Source: UMGS1994 sp944386155
GTDB taxonomy: Bacteria; Bacillota; Clostridia; TANB77; CAG-508
Reading direction: 5' to 3'
Assembly: GCA_963931085.1 (NCBI GenBank)
Contig: OZ006973.1
Span: forward strand, 620,001-684,000
DNA length: 64,000 nt
Each line of letters starts with the position of its first letter. Within the stretch, counting starts at the first letter, position 1. A program made the translations under genes and the position numbers. Below, one piece after another: positions 17,325 to 26,992 of this stretch. Under the pieces are notes generated by a model, which saw nothing but the letters and a program-made list of their open reading frames with translations, ran no database searches and had not been told where the DNA came from.

Positions 17325-18110
17325 ATGGAGACATATCAAGCAATAATACTTGGAGTAGTACAAGGACTTACTGAACTATTGCCAATATCTAGTTCAGGAC
17401 ATTTATATTTAATATCAGATTTTTTCTTTAATTGGGATATACCAGACGCTTTTGATATAGCATTACATTTCGGAACATTACTTGCAATTTGTATATTCTT
17501 TTTTAAAGATTGGCTTAATTTATTTAAAGGAGCTTATGAAAAAGTCGTACATAAAAAAGATAGCTTAGAATCAAAAATATTCTTCTATATGGTAATAGGT
17601 ACAATACCAGCAGGAATTATAGGATTAATATTTGATAAATGTTTTGAAGACACATTAAGACATCCACTAATAGTTGCAGGAGCACTTATTATAATGGGTA
17701 TACTTTTATATGTAGTAGATAAAAAATCAAAATCAGAATATACATATGAAACTATGACATTTAAACAATCATTTTTAATTACAATGTCACAAGTTCTAGC
17801 ATTTATTCCTGGTGTATCTAGATCTGGTGCAACAATTACAGTAGGTAGAGCTTTAAAAGTAGATAGAGAAAGTGTTGCAAAATATACATTTTTACTATCA
17901 ACACCTATGATATTTGCTGCAGTAATTTTAAAATTAGGAGTGTTTGAACTTACAAAAGAATTTTTTATAGGAGTATTTACAAGCTTTATAGTTGGATTAT
18001 TTGTAATAAAATTCTTAATGAGTTTCCTTAAAAAAGGTAGTTTTAAGATATTTGCTATATATAGAGTATTACTTGGATTATTTGTTATAGGATGGTATTT
18101 CTTTATTTAA
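17325..18110 (+). CDS. uppP: undecaprenyl-diphosphatase
   Basis: Integral membrane enzyme that dephosphorylates undecaprenyl pyrophosphate for cell-wall lipid carrier recycling and affects bacitracin tolerance. 261 residues with the two family signatures: GVVQGLTELLPISSSGHL (with the catalytic Glu and Ser) near the N-terminus and FIPGVSRSGATITVG in the second half. Seven or eight membrane helices are apparent. The ATG follows AGAAAGGAT. Family assignment is secure. Confidence 0.96.
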   Translation: METYQAIILGVVQGLTELLPISSSGHLYLISDFFFNWDIPDAFDIALHFGTLLAICIFFFKDWLNLFKGAYEKVVHKKDSLESKIFFYMVIGTIPAGIIGLIFDKCFEDTLRHPLIVAGALIIMGILLYVVDKKSKSEYTYETMTFKQSFLITMSQVLAFIPGVSRSGATITVGRALKVDRESVAKYTFLLSTPMIFAAVILKLGVFELTKEFFIGVFTSFIVGLFVIKFLMSFLKKGSFKIFAIYRVLLGLFVIGWYFFI

Positions 18111-18184
18111 TAATTAGTTAATAATATAGATAGTAAAACTAAAAAAGAGAGTAAGTAAAATAAAAGTAAAAAAGGAGAAAAAAG

Positions 18185-19036
18185 ATGTCAAAGATTATTG
18201 ATGGAAAAGAACTTGCAAAAAAAGTAAGACTTGAATTAAAAGATGAAGTAGAAAAATTAAAAAAAGATGAGAATATTCATCCAAAACTTGCAGTAATTAT
18301 GGTAGGAAGTGATCCTGCTTCACAAATATATGTTAGAAATAAAAGCAAAGCTTGTGATGAGATTGGTATTGAGTTTGAAGAATTTTTATTAGATGAAAAT
18401 ACTACTCAAAAAGAGCTTTTAGATTTAATAGATAAATTAAATGAAAATGAGAAAGTAAATGGAATACTTCTACAAAGTCCTATTCCTAAAAACTTAGATA
18501 TAAATGAAGCATTTAGAAGAATTTCTCCTGAAAAAGATGTTGATGGATTTAATCCTGTAAATGTTGGTAAATTAACATTAGGGCAAAAAGGTTTTGTATC
18601 ATGTACACCTTCTGGTGTGATAAAAATGCTTGAAGAGTATAATATTGATATTGAAGGAAAAAATGCAGTAGTACTTGGTAGAAGTAATATTGTTGGAAAG
18701 CCTATGTCACAATGTTTATTAAATAAAAATGCTACAGTTACAATTTGTCATTCAAAAACAAAAAATATTAATGATATAACAAAAAACGCAGATATTATAG
18801 TAGCTGCAATAGGAAAAAAAGAATTTGTAAAAGGCGATATGGTAAAAGAAGGTGCAGTAGTTATTGATGTAGGAATAAATAGAGGCGAAGATGGAAAACT
18901 TAAAGGAGATGTTGATTTCGAAGAAGTTAGTAAAAAAGCATCTTACATTACACCAGTTCCAGGAGGAGTTGGGCCAATGACAATTGCAATGCTTATGACA
19001 AATGTAGTAAAAGCAGCAAAAGAGCAAAATAAATAA
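18185..19036 (+). CDS. folD: bifunctional methylene-THF dehydrogenase / cyclohydrolase
   Basis: Interconverts 5,10-methylene-, methenyl- and 10-formyl-tetrahydrofolate. 283 residues, normal. Motifs: VGSDPASQIYVRNKSKAC containing the catalytic Tyr and Lys, GILLQSPIPKNLD, KDVDGFNPVNVGKL, the NADP fold ..VLGRSNIVGKPMSQCLL, and PVPGGVGPMTIAMLM. The ATG follows AAAAAGGAGAAAAAAG. In one-carbon and purine supply; no other folate gene adjacent. Confidence 0.97.
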   Translation: MSKIIDGKELAKKVRLELKDEVEKLKKDENIHPKLAVIMVGSDPASQIYVRNKSKACDEIGIEFEEFLLDENTTQKELLDLIDKLNENEKVNGILLQSPIPKNLDINEAFRRISPEKDVDGFNPVNVGKLTLGQKGFVSCTPSGVIKMLEEYNIDIEGKNAVVLGRSNIVGKPMSQCLLNKNATVTICHSKTKNINDITKNADIIVAAIGKKEFVKGDMVKEGAVVIDVGINRGEDGKLKGDVDFEEVSKKASYITPVPGGVGPMTIAMLMTNVVKAAKEQNK

Positions 19037-19130
19037 AATTTTGATAGTATAAAAGCAGACAATTATTTAAATAAAAAAATTATAAAAGTTTAAAAATAAA
19101 AAAATTGGGGACTAAAATTTAGGAGGTTAT

Positions 19131-20019
19131 ATGGAAAATATAAAATACTGGATTTGGTTCTCGATTTTTAATTTTAGGCCAAAAGATAAAATTGATATAT
19201 TAAATATCTTTGATAATAAACCAGAAAATATTTGGAATAGCACAAAAGAAGAATTGTTTTGCAAATTAAATCAATTAAGTTTTAGTAAGAAAAAAATAGA
19301 AAAAATCTTAATAGATATTATTTCAAATAAAAATAATATTAATTTAGAAAAATTAGAAAATGATTTGAAAGATAAAAATATAAAAGTAATAACTTTTTTA
19401 GATAATAAATATCCTAAAGAATTATTACATATATATGATTATCCAATACTTTTATATGTAAAGGGAAATGAAAATATATTAAATAATAAATCTATTTCAA
19501 TAGTAGGGTGTAGAGATGCAACTGAATATGGAAAATATGTAGCAAAAGAAGTTTCTAAAATGTTATCAGATAATAATATAATAGTAATAAGTGGACTTGC
19601 AAGAGGAATAGATGCATATTCACATATAGGATGTATTTTAAATAAAAAACCTACAATAGGAGTTTTAGGATGTGGAATAGATATTGTATATCCTAAAGAA
19701 AATGAAAAAATATATGACGAAATTTTAAAAAATAATGGAGCAATTATATCAGAATATTATTTAGGTACGTCGCCTAGAAAAGAAAATTTTCCAATGAGAA
19801 ATAGAATAGTAAGTGGTATATCAATAGGTACTTTAGTGGTTGAAGCAAAGTTAAGAAGCGGAAGCTTAATTACTGCTCATCTTGCATTAGAACAAGGAAA
19901 AGAAGTGTATGCTATTCCACGGAAATATAACAAGCATTAACTCGAAAGGAACAAATGAATTAATAAAAGATGGTGCAAAAATGTTCTTAAATATTAATGA
20001 CATACTTGAAGATTGTTGA
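19131..20019 (+). CDS. dprA: DNA processing protein DprA, read through a +1 shift at CGG (19920)
   Basis: DprA loads RecA on incoming single-stranded DNA. The Rossmann core is clear: SIVGCRDATEYGKYVAKEV, ISGLARGIDAYSHIGC, GVLGCGIDIVYPKEN, FPMRNRIVSGIS and EAKLRSGSLITAHLALEQGK. The frame breaks at codon 264 (CGG, 19920-19922) in VYAIP. Skipping the C gives VYAIPGNITSINSKGTNELI and a stop at 20017-20019, the expected DprA end (295 residues); the zero frame gives RKYNKH and stop. The break falls exactly in the conserved PG-N motif. AGGAGG precedes the ATG. ymdB follows. Confidence 0.88.
19920..19922 (+). other. CGG +1 frameshift site (DprA, Gly264)
   Basis: Codon CCA, then CGG followed by A. 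Skipping C19920 gives GGA and the conserved PGNI motif. The only site preceded by A rather than T. Confidence 0.8.
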
Positions 20020-20082
20020 ATAAATCATATTTTTATAGTATTATAATATTATTCAAATATATTGTGAAAAGAGGAGAAAAAA

Positions 20083-20853
20083 ATGAGAATTTTAGCAGTT
20101 GGAGATTTAATAGGACAAGAGGGATTAAGAAAATTAGAACAAGAATTACCTTCTTTAATAAAAAGAGAAAATATAGATTTTGTTATAGTAAATGGTGAAA
20201 ACGTTGCAGATGGAATGGGAATAAATGAAAAATCATATAAAACAATTTTAAGTTTAGGAGCAGATGTTGTAACACTTGGAAATCATACATGGGCAAAAAA
20301 GGATGTATTCAATTTTATAGATGATGAAAAATTAGTAAGACCTGCAAATTATCCAGATTCAAATCCTGGAAAAGGATATGGGATATATAATTGCAAAGAT
20401 AAAAAAATTGGAGTAATTAACTTAATAGGAAGAGTTACAATGAATGTGCTAAGTGAAAATCCTTTTACTACAGCAGATAAAATTATTAATGAAATAAAAG
20501 ATAAAGTTGATTATATTGTTGTAGATTTTCATGCAGAAGCTACTGCTGAAAAGATTGCCATGGGATATTATTTAGATGGTAGAGCAAATATCGTTTTTGG
20601 AACTCACACTCATGTACAAACATCAGATGAAACTATACTAGAAAAAGGTACAGGATATATTACAGATATAGGAATGACAGGACCTATTAAATCTGTTATA
20701 GGAATGGATGTAGAGGTTTCATTTAAAAGATTTGTTAATTGCCTTCCAGAAAGATACAAAACAGCAGAAGGAAAAGCAAAATTAAATAGTTGTATTTTTG
20801 ATATAAATGACGAAACAAGAAAAGTAGTAAATGTTAAAAGAGTAAATTTGTAA
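20083..20853 (+). CDS. ymdB: YmdB-family metallophosphoesterase
   Basis: TIGR00282-type calcineurin-like phosphodiesterase; B. subtilis YmdB cleaves 2',3'-cyclic nucleotides and influences late adaptive gene expression. 256 residues. Metal-binding motifs are intact: GDLIGQEG, VNGENVADGMG, LGNHTWAK, DFHAEATAEKI and GTHTHVQTSDE. AGAGGAG precedes ATG. In many Firmicutes it sits between rny and spoVS; here spoVS follows but rny does not precede. Confidence 0.95.
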   Translation: MRILAVGDLIGQEGLRKLEQELPSLIKRENIDFVIVNGENVADGMGINEKSYKTILSLGADVVTLGNHTWAKKDVFNFIDDEKLVRPANYPDSNPGKGYGIYNCKDKKIGVINLIGRVTMNVLSENPFTTADKIINEIKDKVDYIVVDFHAEATAEKIAMGYYLDGRANIVFGTHTHVQTSDETILEKGTGYITDIGMTGPIKSVIGMDVEVSFKRFVNCLPERYKTAEGKAKLNSCIFDINDETRKVVNVKRVNL

Positions 20854-20984
20854 AACGTGTCGAATAAGCAATAAACAAGGCATACGATTGTTCCAGTTTT
20901 TGCCATAATATACTAGACTTTGGAATATATTTGTTATATAAAAAGTTTGTAAATGAAACAAAATAAAAAATTAGGAGGCAAGAA

Positions 20985-21248
20985 ATGGAAGTTTTAAAAA
21001 TTTCATCAAAATCAAATCCAAATTCAGTAGCAGGAGCTATAGCTGGATTGGTAAAAGAAACTACAAAGGCAGAAATGCAAGCAATCGGTGCAGGAGCACT
21101 AAATCAAGCAATAAAGGCAGTTGCAATAGCAAGAGGATTTGTTGCACCATCAGGAGTTGATCTTATATGTATACCAGCATTTGCAGAAGTACAAGTAGAA
21201 GGAGAGGATAGAACAGGTATTAAGCTGATTATTGAGTCTAGAAAATAA
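20985..21248 (+). CDS. spoVS: stage V sporulation protein S
   Basis: 87 residues, an Alba-fold protein needed for spore coat assembly and sporulation timing. SSKSNPNSVAGAIAGLVKE, GAGALNQAIKAVAIARGF and DLICIPAFAEV are near-invariant in the family. TTAGGAGG precedes ATG. The 131-base gap before it has no gene; it holds a slightly GC-richer stretch (20854-20910) with no recognised element. It ends at a strong terminator. Confidence 0.97.
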   Translation: MEVLKISSKSNPNSVAGAIAGLVKETTKAEMQAIGAGALNQAIKAVAIARGFVAPSGVDLICIPAFAEVQVEGEDRTGIKLIIESRK

Positions 21249-21262
21249 ATAAATATAGTATG

Positions 21263-21299
21263 AAGCGGGCGGGACTAAAATAGCTCGCTTTATTTTTTT
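21263..21299 (+). terminator. terminator of ymdB/spoVS
   Basis: AAGCGGGC / GCTCGCTT stem followed by TATTTTTTTATTTTT. Confidence 0.85.
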
Positions 21300-21379
21300 A
21301 TTTTTAAAAATTAGAATATAAAATATCTTGCAAGCTAAACAAAATTAATATATTATATATGCATTGGAAGGTGAATGTT

Positions 21380-22990
21380 TTGAAATCAAGTAAATCTGAT
21401 ATTATTAAATATATATTTATTCTTTTTGTTGTTGTTTTAGCAATTTCAACATATGCTATATATCAAAAAACTACATCTAAAGCAAATGAACCACAAGAGA
21501 AAAAAGAAGAGGAAGAATATAATATTATAAAAGAATTAAGACTAGGAATTGCTGAGTTTGACACTATAAATCCACTATTAAGCGATAATAAAAATGTACA
21601 ACAAATATCTAAACTAATATTTGATTCATTAATTACTTTTGATGAAAATTATAATTTTAATTATAGTTTAGCAAAAGAAATCTCAAAGACTAATAACAAA
21701 GAATATGTAATTAAATTAAAAGATAATGTATATTTTCAATCAGGTGAAAAATTTACAGCAAGTGATGTTGAATTTACAATTAATATGTTAAAGTCAAATA
21801 GTTCGATTTATTCAGAAAATGTAAAAAGAATAGATAAAATAAATGTTATTGATGATACTACATTAAATATTACTTTAAATGGAGAAATACCTTTTTTTGA
21901 ATATAATTTAACTTTCCCAATCCTATCTAAAAAATTTTATGAAGGAGAGGATTTTAAATCAAGTTCAAAAAATCTTAGTCCTACAGGAACAGGAATGTAT
22001 AGAATAGATACAACATCAGACAATGTAATAAAACTAGTGAAAAATACAAGCTATTGGGATATTAATAATAGAAATCCAATTATAGAGACAATAAACATTA
22101 ATCTATATAAAAACATGGGTGAAGTTTATAATGCATTTAAAAATGGAAATATAGATATGTGTGATACAACATTAAGTAGTGTTAAAGAGTATATCGGAAC
22201 TCTAGGATATACTGCTGCTACATATTCTACAAGAGAGTTTGATTATTTAGTATTTAACTGCTTAGGAAATGGAGCTCTTTCAGATAAATATGCAAGAAGA
22301 GCAATTAATTATGCAATAAATAAAGGCGAAATAGTAAAAAAATATTATGGTGATAATTATTCTGAAAGTACATTTCCTTTAGATTATGGTAATTGGGTGT
22401 TTTCAGGAAGTGTTGATAATAAGTATAGTTTAGATGACGCAAAAAGAATTCTTATGGATGGTGACTGGAAGTATTCAAATAGAAGATGGACAAAACAAAT
22501 AAATAATCAAACAGTAGAGTTAAGTTTCACAATTACAGTAAATACTACAAATAAAACTGATATTCAAGTTGCAGAAGAAATAAAAAATCAATTAAGTGAA
22601 CTTGGAGTAACTGTCAAAGTAAAACAAGTATCTAAAAACAATTATTATAATTATCTAAATAAACGTTCTGGATATGAAGCAATAATAGTAAATATAAATA
22701 CTTCATATTCACCTAATATTAGTACTTATATGGGAGAAAAGAATACATCAAATTATTCTTCAAATGAAGTAAATGAACTTTTAAAACAAGCATATTCAAC
22801 AGGAGATTCAAAAACAATAAAAGATGTGTATAGTAAGATAATAGCTATATATAATACTGATGTGCCTTTTATAGGGATTGCAAGAAAAAATAATGTTGTA
22901 GTGTATAATACTAATTTAGTTGGAACTACAAAACCTACTGCTTTTAATATATTCAGTAAGTTCCAAAATTGGTATAGAAAAAATTATTAA
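21380..22990 (+). CDS. peptide-type extracellular solute-binding protein (SBP family 5)
   Basis: Binds oligopeptides or similar for ABC import. I place the start at TTG 21380, 6 bases after AAGGTG; an ATG at 21359 would put that ribosome site inside the gene. The N-terminus has a membrane helix (about 9-28) without a lipobox Cys, so it is probably helix-anchored. The SBP_bac_5 fold is clear: EFDTINPLLSDN, DNVYFQSGEKFTASDVEFTI, SPTGTGMYRI and ARRAINYAINK. 536 residues. No permease or ATPase is adjacent, so it is an orphan binding protein. Confidence 0.88.
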   Translation: MKSSKSDIIKYIFILFVVVLAISTYAIYQKTTSKANEPQEKKEEEEYNIIKELRLGIAEFDTINPLLSDNKNVQQISKLIFDSLITFDENYNFNYSLAKEISKTNNKEYVIKLKDNVYFQSGEKFTASDVEFTINMLKSNSSIYSENVKRIDKINVIDDTTLNITLNGEIPFFEYNLTFPILSKKFYEGEDFKSSSKNLSPTGTGMYRIDTTSDNVIKLVKNTSYWDINNRNPIIETININLYKNMGEVYNAFKNGNIDMCDTTLSSVKEYIGTLGYTAATYSTREFDYLVFNCLGNGALSDKYARRAINYAINKGEIVKKYYGDNYSESTFPLDYGNWVFSGSVDNKYSLDDAKRILMDGDWKYSNRRWTKQINNQTVELSFTITVNTTNKTDIQVAEEIKNQLSELGVTVKVKQVSKNNYYNYLNKRSGYEAIIVNINTSYSPNISTYMGEKNTSNYSSNEVNELLKQAYSTGDSKTIKDVYSKIIAIYNTDVPFIGIARKNNVVVYNTNLVGTTKPTAFNIFSKFQNWYRKNY

Positions 22991-22996
22991 AAAGTG

Positions 22997-23024
22997 TTGA
23001 CAAAAATTTTATTTAATATATAAT
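22997..23024 (+). promoter_or_regulatory. sigma-A promoter of recA
   Basis: TTGACA (22997-23002), 16-base spacer, TATAAT (23019-23024). Confidence 0.8.
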
Positions 23025-23030
23025 AAACAC

Positions 23031-23042
23031 AAACAAACGTTT
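23031..23042 (+). promoter_or_regulatory. LexA-like operator of recA
   Basis: AAACAAACGTTT, fitting the Firmicute SOS form GAAC-N4-GTTC with A/T at the outer positions and just downstream of the -10 box. It overlaps the 10-bp palindrome CAAACGTTTG (23034-23043). Position would block transcription initiation. Confidence 0.55.
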
Positions 23043-23066
23043 GAGAAAAATAGGAGGAAGTTTAAT

Positions 23067-24125
23067 ATGCAAGAAAATTCAGAAAAAAGAAAAGCATTAG
23101 ATGCTGCTATGAGTCAAATTGAAAAGCAATTTGGAAAAGGTTCAGTAATGAAACTTGGTGATTATAAAGCAATGGAAGTTGAAGCAATTCCAACAGGATC
23201 TTTAGCATTAGATGTAGCTTTAGGAATTGGAGGACTTCCAAAAGGAAGAATTATAGAAATATTTGGACCTGAATCTTCAGGTAAAACAACTTTAGCACTT
23301 CATGCAATAGCTGAAGTACAAAAAACAGGAGGAGAAGCAGCTTTTATAGATGCAGAGCACGCATTAGATCCTGTATATGCTAAAAAATTAGGTGTAGATA
23401 TAGATGATTTAATAGTTTCTCAACCAGATACTGGTGAACAAGCTTTAGAGATAGTAGAGGCTTTAGTAAGAAGTGGAGCTATAGATATTATAGTAGTAGA
23501 TTCAGTAGCTGCCCTAGTTCCAAAAGCTGAGATTGATGGAGATATGGGAGATTCATATATAGGACTTCAAGCAAGACTTATGTCACAAGCTTTAAGAAAA
23601 CTTGCTGGTGTATTAAATAAATCTAAAACTGCAATTATATTTATAAATCAATTAAGAGAAAAAGTAGGAGTAATGTTTGGAAATCCAGAAACAACACCAG
23701 GTGGTAGAGCTTTAAAATTCTATTCATCAGTAAGACTTGATATAAGAAGAGTAGAGAGTATAAAACAAGATGGTGAAGTAGTAGGAAATAGAACAAGAGT
23801 AAAAGTAGTTAAAAATAAAGTTGCTCCACCATTTAGAGAAGCTGAATTTGACATTATGTATGGAGAAGGTATTTCTAAAGAAGGAAGCGTTCTTGATATG
23901 GCAGTTAAACTAGACATCATAGAAAAGAGTGGTGCGTGGTTTAGTTATAATAATGCAAAAATAGGACAAGGTAGAGAAAATGTTAAAAAATACTTAAAAG
24001 AAAATCCTGAAATTGCAGAAGAGATAGAAAAGAAAGTTAGAGATAATTATAATAAAGCTTTTGAACAAGCTTTAAATGAAGATGAAGAAAATAATGCAGA
24101 AGAAATAGAAGAGGAAGATAAATAG
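23067..24125 (+). CDS. recA: recombinase RecA
   Basis: Homologous recombination and SOS coprotease. 352 residues, normal. Walker A GPESSGKTTL, the VDSVAALVPKAEI Walker B region, L1/L2 loops (INQLREKVGVMFGNPETTPGGRALKFYSSVR) and MYGEGISKEGSVLD are intact; the C-terminus is acidic. TAGGAGG precedes the ATG. The stop TAG is directly followed by the ATG of recX. Confidence 0.99.
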   Translation: MQENSEKRKALDAAMSQIEKQFGKGSVMKLGDYKAMEVEAIPTGSLALDVALGIGGLPKGRIIEIFGPESSGKTTLALHAIAEVQKTGGEAAFIDAEHALDPVYAKKLGVDIDDLIVSQPDTGEQALEIVEALVRSGAIDIIVVDSVAALVPKAEIDGDMGDSYIGLQARLMSQALRKLAGVLNKSKTAIIFINQLREKVGVMFGNPETTPGGRALKFYSSVRLDIRRVESIKQDGEVVGNRTRVKVVKNKVAPPFREAEFDIMYGEGISKEGSVLDMAVKLDIIEKSGAWFSYNNAKIGQGRENVKKYLKENPEIAEEIEKKVRDNYNKAFEQALNEDEENNAEEIEEEDK

Positions 24126-24590
24126 ATGATTGAAAAGTTTGCAGATGAAGAAAAGTTAGAAATGTTAGAGAAGAGAGAAAAACTAAAAACAAAAGTCCTT
24201 AAATACATAATGTTTAAAAAAAGGACTGAAAAAGAAGTACGAGAGAAGTTTGCAAATGAAGAAGAGGAAAGCTTAGAAGAAGTCATTGAAATATTAAAAG
24301 ATTTAGGATATATTAATGATGTAGATTATATAGATAGATTTATAAATGAAGCTATAAATATAAAGAACTTATCATTATATGAATTAAGATATAAGCTATA
24401 TAGTAAAGGTGTGAATAAAGAATTAATAGAAAGTTATTTTAATAATAATTATGAAAGATTATTAGAATATGAGAAAAAATCTGCTAAAAATATTATAAAT
24501 AAGAAAAAAAGAACAATGGAGATTGAAGACATAAAAAATTACTTAAAACGAAAAGGATATAAAGAAGAATCAATAAGAATAGGAGAATAA
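24126..24590 (+). CDS. recX: RecX-family regulatory protein
   Basis: Modulates RecA filaments. 154 residues of helical repeats; typical RecX patterns are present: LKYIMFKKRTEKEVREKF, the DLGYINDVDYIDRFI segment, and SLYELRYKLYSKGV. The start abuts the recA stop with no gap, so it is translationally coupled. scpA begins two bases after the stop. Confidence 0.9.
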   Translation: MIEKFADEEKLEMLEKREKLKTKVLKYIMFKKRTEKEVREKFANEEEESLEEVIEILKDLGYINDVDYIDRFINEAINIKNLSLYELRYKLYSKGVNKELIESYFNNNYERLLEYEKKSAKNIINKKKRTMEIEDIKNYLKRKGYKEESIRIGE

Positions 24591-24591
24591 A

Positions 24592-25341
24592 ATGGGGATA
24601 TTAACATTAGAAACAAATAAATATGCACTAAAATTAGATAATTTTGAAGGACCATTAGATTTACTTGTCCATCTTATTGATAAAAATAAGTTAGATATAT
24701 ATGATATTAGAATTACAGATATAGCAGATCAATATATTGATTATATAAATCAAATGGAAAGAATGAATTTAGATGTTACAAGTGAGTTTTTAGTAATTGC
24801 TAGTACTCTTGTATATTTAAAATCAAAAGAGTTACTCCCAAAAGAAGTAGATGATGAAGCTGAACTTACTGAAGAGGAACTTATTGCTAGAATTATAGAA
24901 TACAAAAAATATAAAGAAATAAGTAAAAAGTTTAGAGAGTTTTATAATGAAAATTCTAAAAGATTTTACAAATTACCAGAACAAATAGAACTTCCAAAAC
25001 AAAAATTAGAAAAAGTGTATAAAAAAGAAGAACTTTCTAAAAGATATGAGAGATTATTAGAAGCAGAAAAAAATAAAATAAATCTTAATGCTAAAAATAT
25101 TGAAAAAATTGCTATAATTGAAAAGTTTACAGTAGCAAGCAAAGTGAAAGATATGTTAAGAGCATTAATAAAAAATAAAAGTTTTGTTTTTAATAAATTA
25201 TTTTCAATAAAAGAAAAATCAAGACCAGAGGTTGTTACTGCTTTTTCTGGACTTTTGGAATTATCGAGAAGAAGCAAAGTATCAACAGAGCAAGAAGAAA
25301 TATTTGGAGATATTTTAGTAAAGAAAAAAGATAAAAGATAA
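24592..25341 (+). CDS. scpA: segregation and condensation protein A
   Basis: Kleisin subunit of the SMC-ScpAB condensin that organises the chromosome. 249 residues. The N-terminal FEGPLDLLVHLIDKNKLDIY and EFLVIASTLVYLKSKELLP are diagnostic; the C-terminal winged-helix part ends VVTAFSGLLELSRR. It starts immediately after recX in the recA operon. scpB, usually next, is missing; a terminator and unrelated genes follow. Confidence 0.95.
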   Translation: MGILTLETNKYALKLDNFEGPLDLLVHLIDKNKLDIYDIRITDIADQYIDYINQMERMNLDVTSEFLVIASTLVYLKSKELLPKEVDDEAELTEEELIARIIEYKKYKEISKKFREFYNENSKRFYKLPEQIELPKQKLEKVYKKEELSKRYERLLEAEKNKINLNAKNIEKIAIIEKFTVASKVKDMLRALIKNKSFVFNKLFSIKEKSRPEVVTAFSGLLELSRRSKVSTEQEEIFGDILVKKKDKR

Positions 25342-25424
25342 AAAAATGAGCTAAGAATTAAAAATAAAAAAATAAAGAATAATAATAAAACTAAGACTAA
25401 AATTAAAACATAACTAAAATATAT

Positions 25425-25463
25425 AAAGATATATTTATTACATATATAAATATATCTTTTTTT
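25425..25463 (+). terminator. terminator of the recA-recX-scpA operon
   Basis: AAAGATATATTTAT / ATAAATATATCTTT (14 bp), 7-base loop, then TTTTTTT. Confidence 0.85.
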
Positions 25464-25557
25464 AATACTTTTATAATTGTCTATTTTATAAAAACTTGGT
25501 ATACTAATTAAGAATATGAAAAATATATAAATATTTAACTAGTAAAGGAATTGAATA

Positions 25558-26223
25558 ATGAAAATACAAGATTTAAATAAAGAATATGATAAATTACAAC
25601 TAAAATATGGAGCAAAAGAATTAGATTCAATATATAATGGTGGATTAGAAGAAAATCCAGATATATGTTTTGTATTTATGAACCCGACAGGAAGAAATAT
25701 TGCATCAGAAAAAACATGGAAAGGAAGAAAATCGCCTTGGATTGGTACAAAAAACATATGGGATTTATTTTATGCAGTTGGATTTCAAGATGAAAAGATA
25801 TATCAAAAAATAAAATCAATAAAAGGATCTGAATGGACAGAAGAATTTGCAGATGAAGTATATAGTGATGTAAAAAAACATAAATACTTTATTACGAATC
25901 TTGGAAAATGTACTCAAGAAGATGCAAGACCACTTCCAGATAAGATTTATAAAGAATATTTAAGTTTATTGGAAAAGGAAATTGAAATATTAAACCCAAA
26001 AGTAATAATATTATTTGGAAATCAAGTAAGTTCAATTGTGCTAGGAGAAAAAATATCTGTATCAAGTGTACGTAAAAAATTATTTAAAAAGAATATTAAT
26101 GGAAAAGAATATGATGCATATAGCATATATTATCCAATTGGAAATGGAAGATTTAATATTGATAAATCAATAGAAGATATAAAGTGGATAATAGAAAATA
26201 AAATTAATAATAAGAATAAATAA
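25558..26223 (+). CDS. uracil-DNA glycosylase superfamily protein
   Basis: 221 residues with the fold of family 4/5-like UDG proteins: CFVFMNPTGRNIASEK (motif 1, catalytic region), WKGRKSPWIGTKNIWDLFY, FITNLGKCTQ, and KVIILFGNQVSSIVLG. No cysteine set for an iron-sulfur cluster is obvious. It starts at ATG after GTAAAGGAATTGAATA. Probably removes uracil or related bases, or is a divergent member acting on nucleotides. It stands between the recA terminator and a HAD gene. Confidence 0.8.
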   Translation: MKIQDLNKEYDKLQLKYGAKELDSIYNGGLEENPDICFVFMNPTGRNIASEKTWKGRKSPWIGTKNIWDLFYAVGFQDEKIYQKIKSIKGSEWTEEFADEVYSDVKKHKYFITNLGKCTQEDARPLPDKIYKEYLSLLEKEIEILNPKVIILFGNQVSSIVLGEKISVSSVRKKLFKKNINGKEYDAYSIYYPIGNGRFNIDKSIEDIKWIIENKINNKNK

Positions 26224-26249
26224 AATCATATAGAAAGAGAAGATAAAAT

Positions 26250-26921
26250 ATGAAAGCAAAATATTTAATATTAGATTTTGGAAAAGTATTAGCATATCCA
26301 GTTACAGGGGATTGGTTTATTACTCCTTTATTTTATGAATATGTAAATAAAGATAAATTAGATAAAGAAAAGTTTCATAAATGTATGGTCGAAATAGGAG
26401 ATATGTTGGGTGGAATTTTAAAAAATGAGCAAGAAGAATATGAAATTTTTATTAAATTTTATAAAGATAGTTTAATTAATTCTGGATACATAGATAAAAA
26501 TATAAATGATGTAGCAAAAAAATGTGCACATGATTTTGTTTTTAATAATGACAAATATAAATTATATGATGATGTTATAGAAAATTTAGAAAAATTTTCA
26601 AAAGAATATAGATTAATATGTTTATCTGATAATTGGCCATCAGGAGAGAGGTATATGAAAGATATGAAAATATACGATTTGTTTGAAAAAGTATATATAT
26701 CATCAGATTATGGGTATACAAAATATGAAAAGATATTTTTTGATCATCCGATAGAAGATTTTAAAATAAAAAAAGATGAAGCAATATTTGTAGATGATAG
26801 TATAGAATTAATGGATATAGCAAAAGAAAAAGGATTAATTCCAGTACTTATGGATAGAGAAAATAAAATAGAAAATTGTGCATTTAAAAAAGTAAATTGT
26901 TTAAAAGATATAGATAAATAA
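26250..26921 (+). CDS. HAD-superfamily hydrolase
   Basis: 223 residues. Motif I is LDFGKVLAYP (nucleophile Asp; the second acidic position is Gly, as in the DFGGVL subgroup), motif II region LICLSDNWPS, motif III Lys region SSDYGYTKYEK, motif IV EAIFVDDSIELMDIA. The order fits HAD subfamily IA phosphatases. Substrate unknown. It starts 26 bases after the preceding gene and precedes a two-component system. Confidence 0.85.
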   Translation: MKAKYLILDFGKVLAYPVTGDWFITPLFYEYVNKDKLDKEKFHKCMVEIGDMLGGILKNEQEEYEIFIKFYKDSLINSGYIDKNINDVAKKCAHDFVFNNDKYKLYDDVIENLEKFSKEYRLICLSDNWPSGERYMKDMKIYDLFEKVYISSDYGYTKYEKIFFDHPIEDFKIKKDEAIFVDDSIELMDIAKEKGLIPVLMDRENKIENCAFKKVNCLKDIDK

Positions 26922-26992
26922 TTTTAATAAATATTATAAACAAAAAAGTAATAATTTAATAATTCTTTATATTATATCTGAAAAGAGGAAAA

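Noticed and set aside
20854..20984. Possible small RNA between ymdB and spoVS
   Set aside because: Slightly GC-richer stretch, but no strong hairpin with terminator and no match to a family I know.
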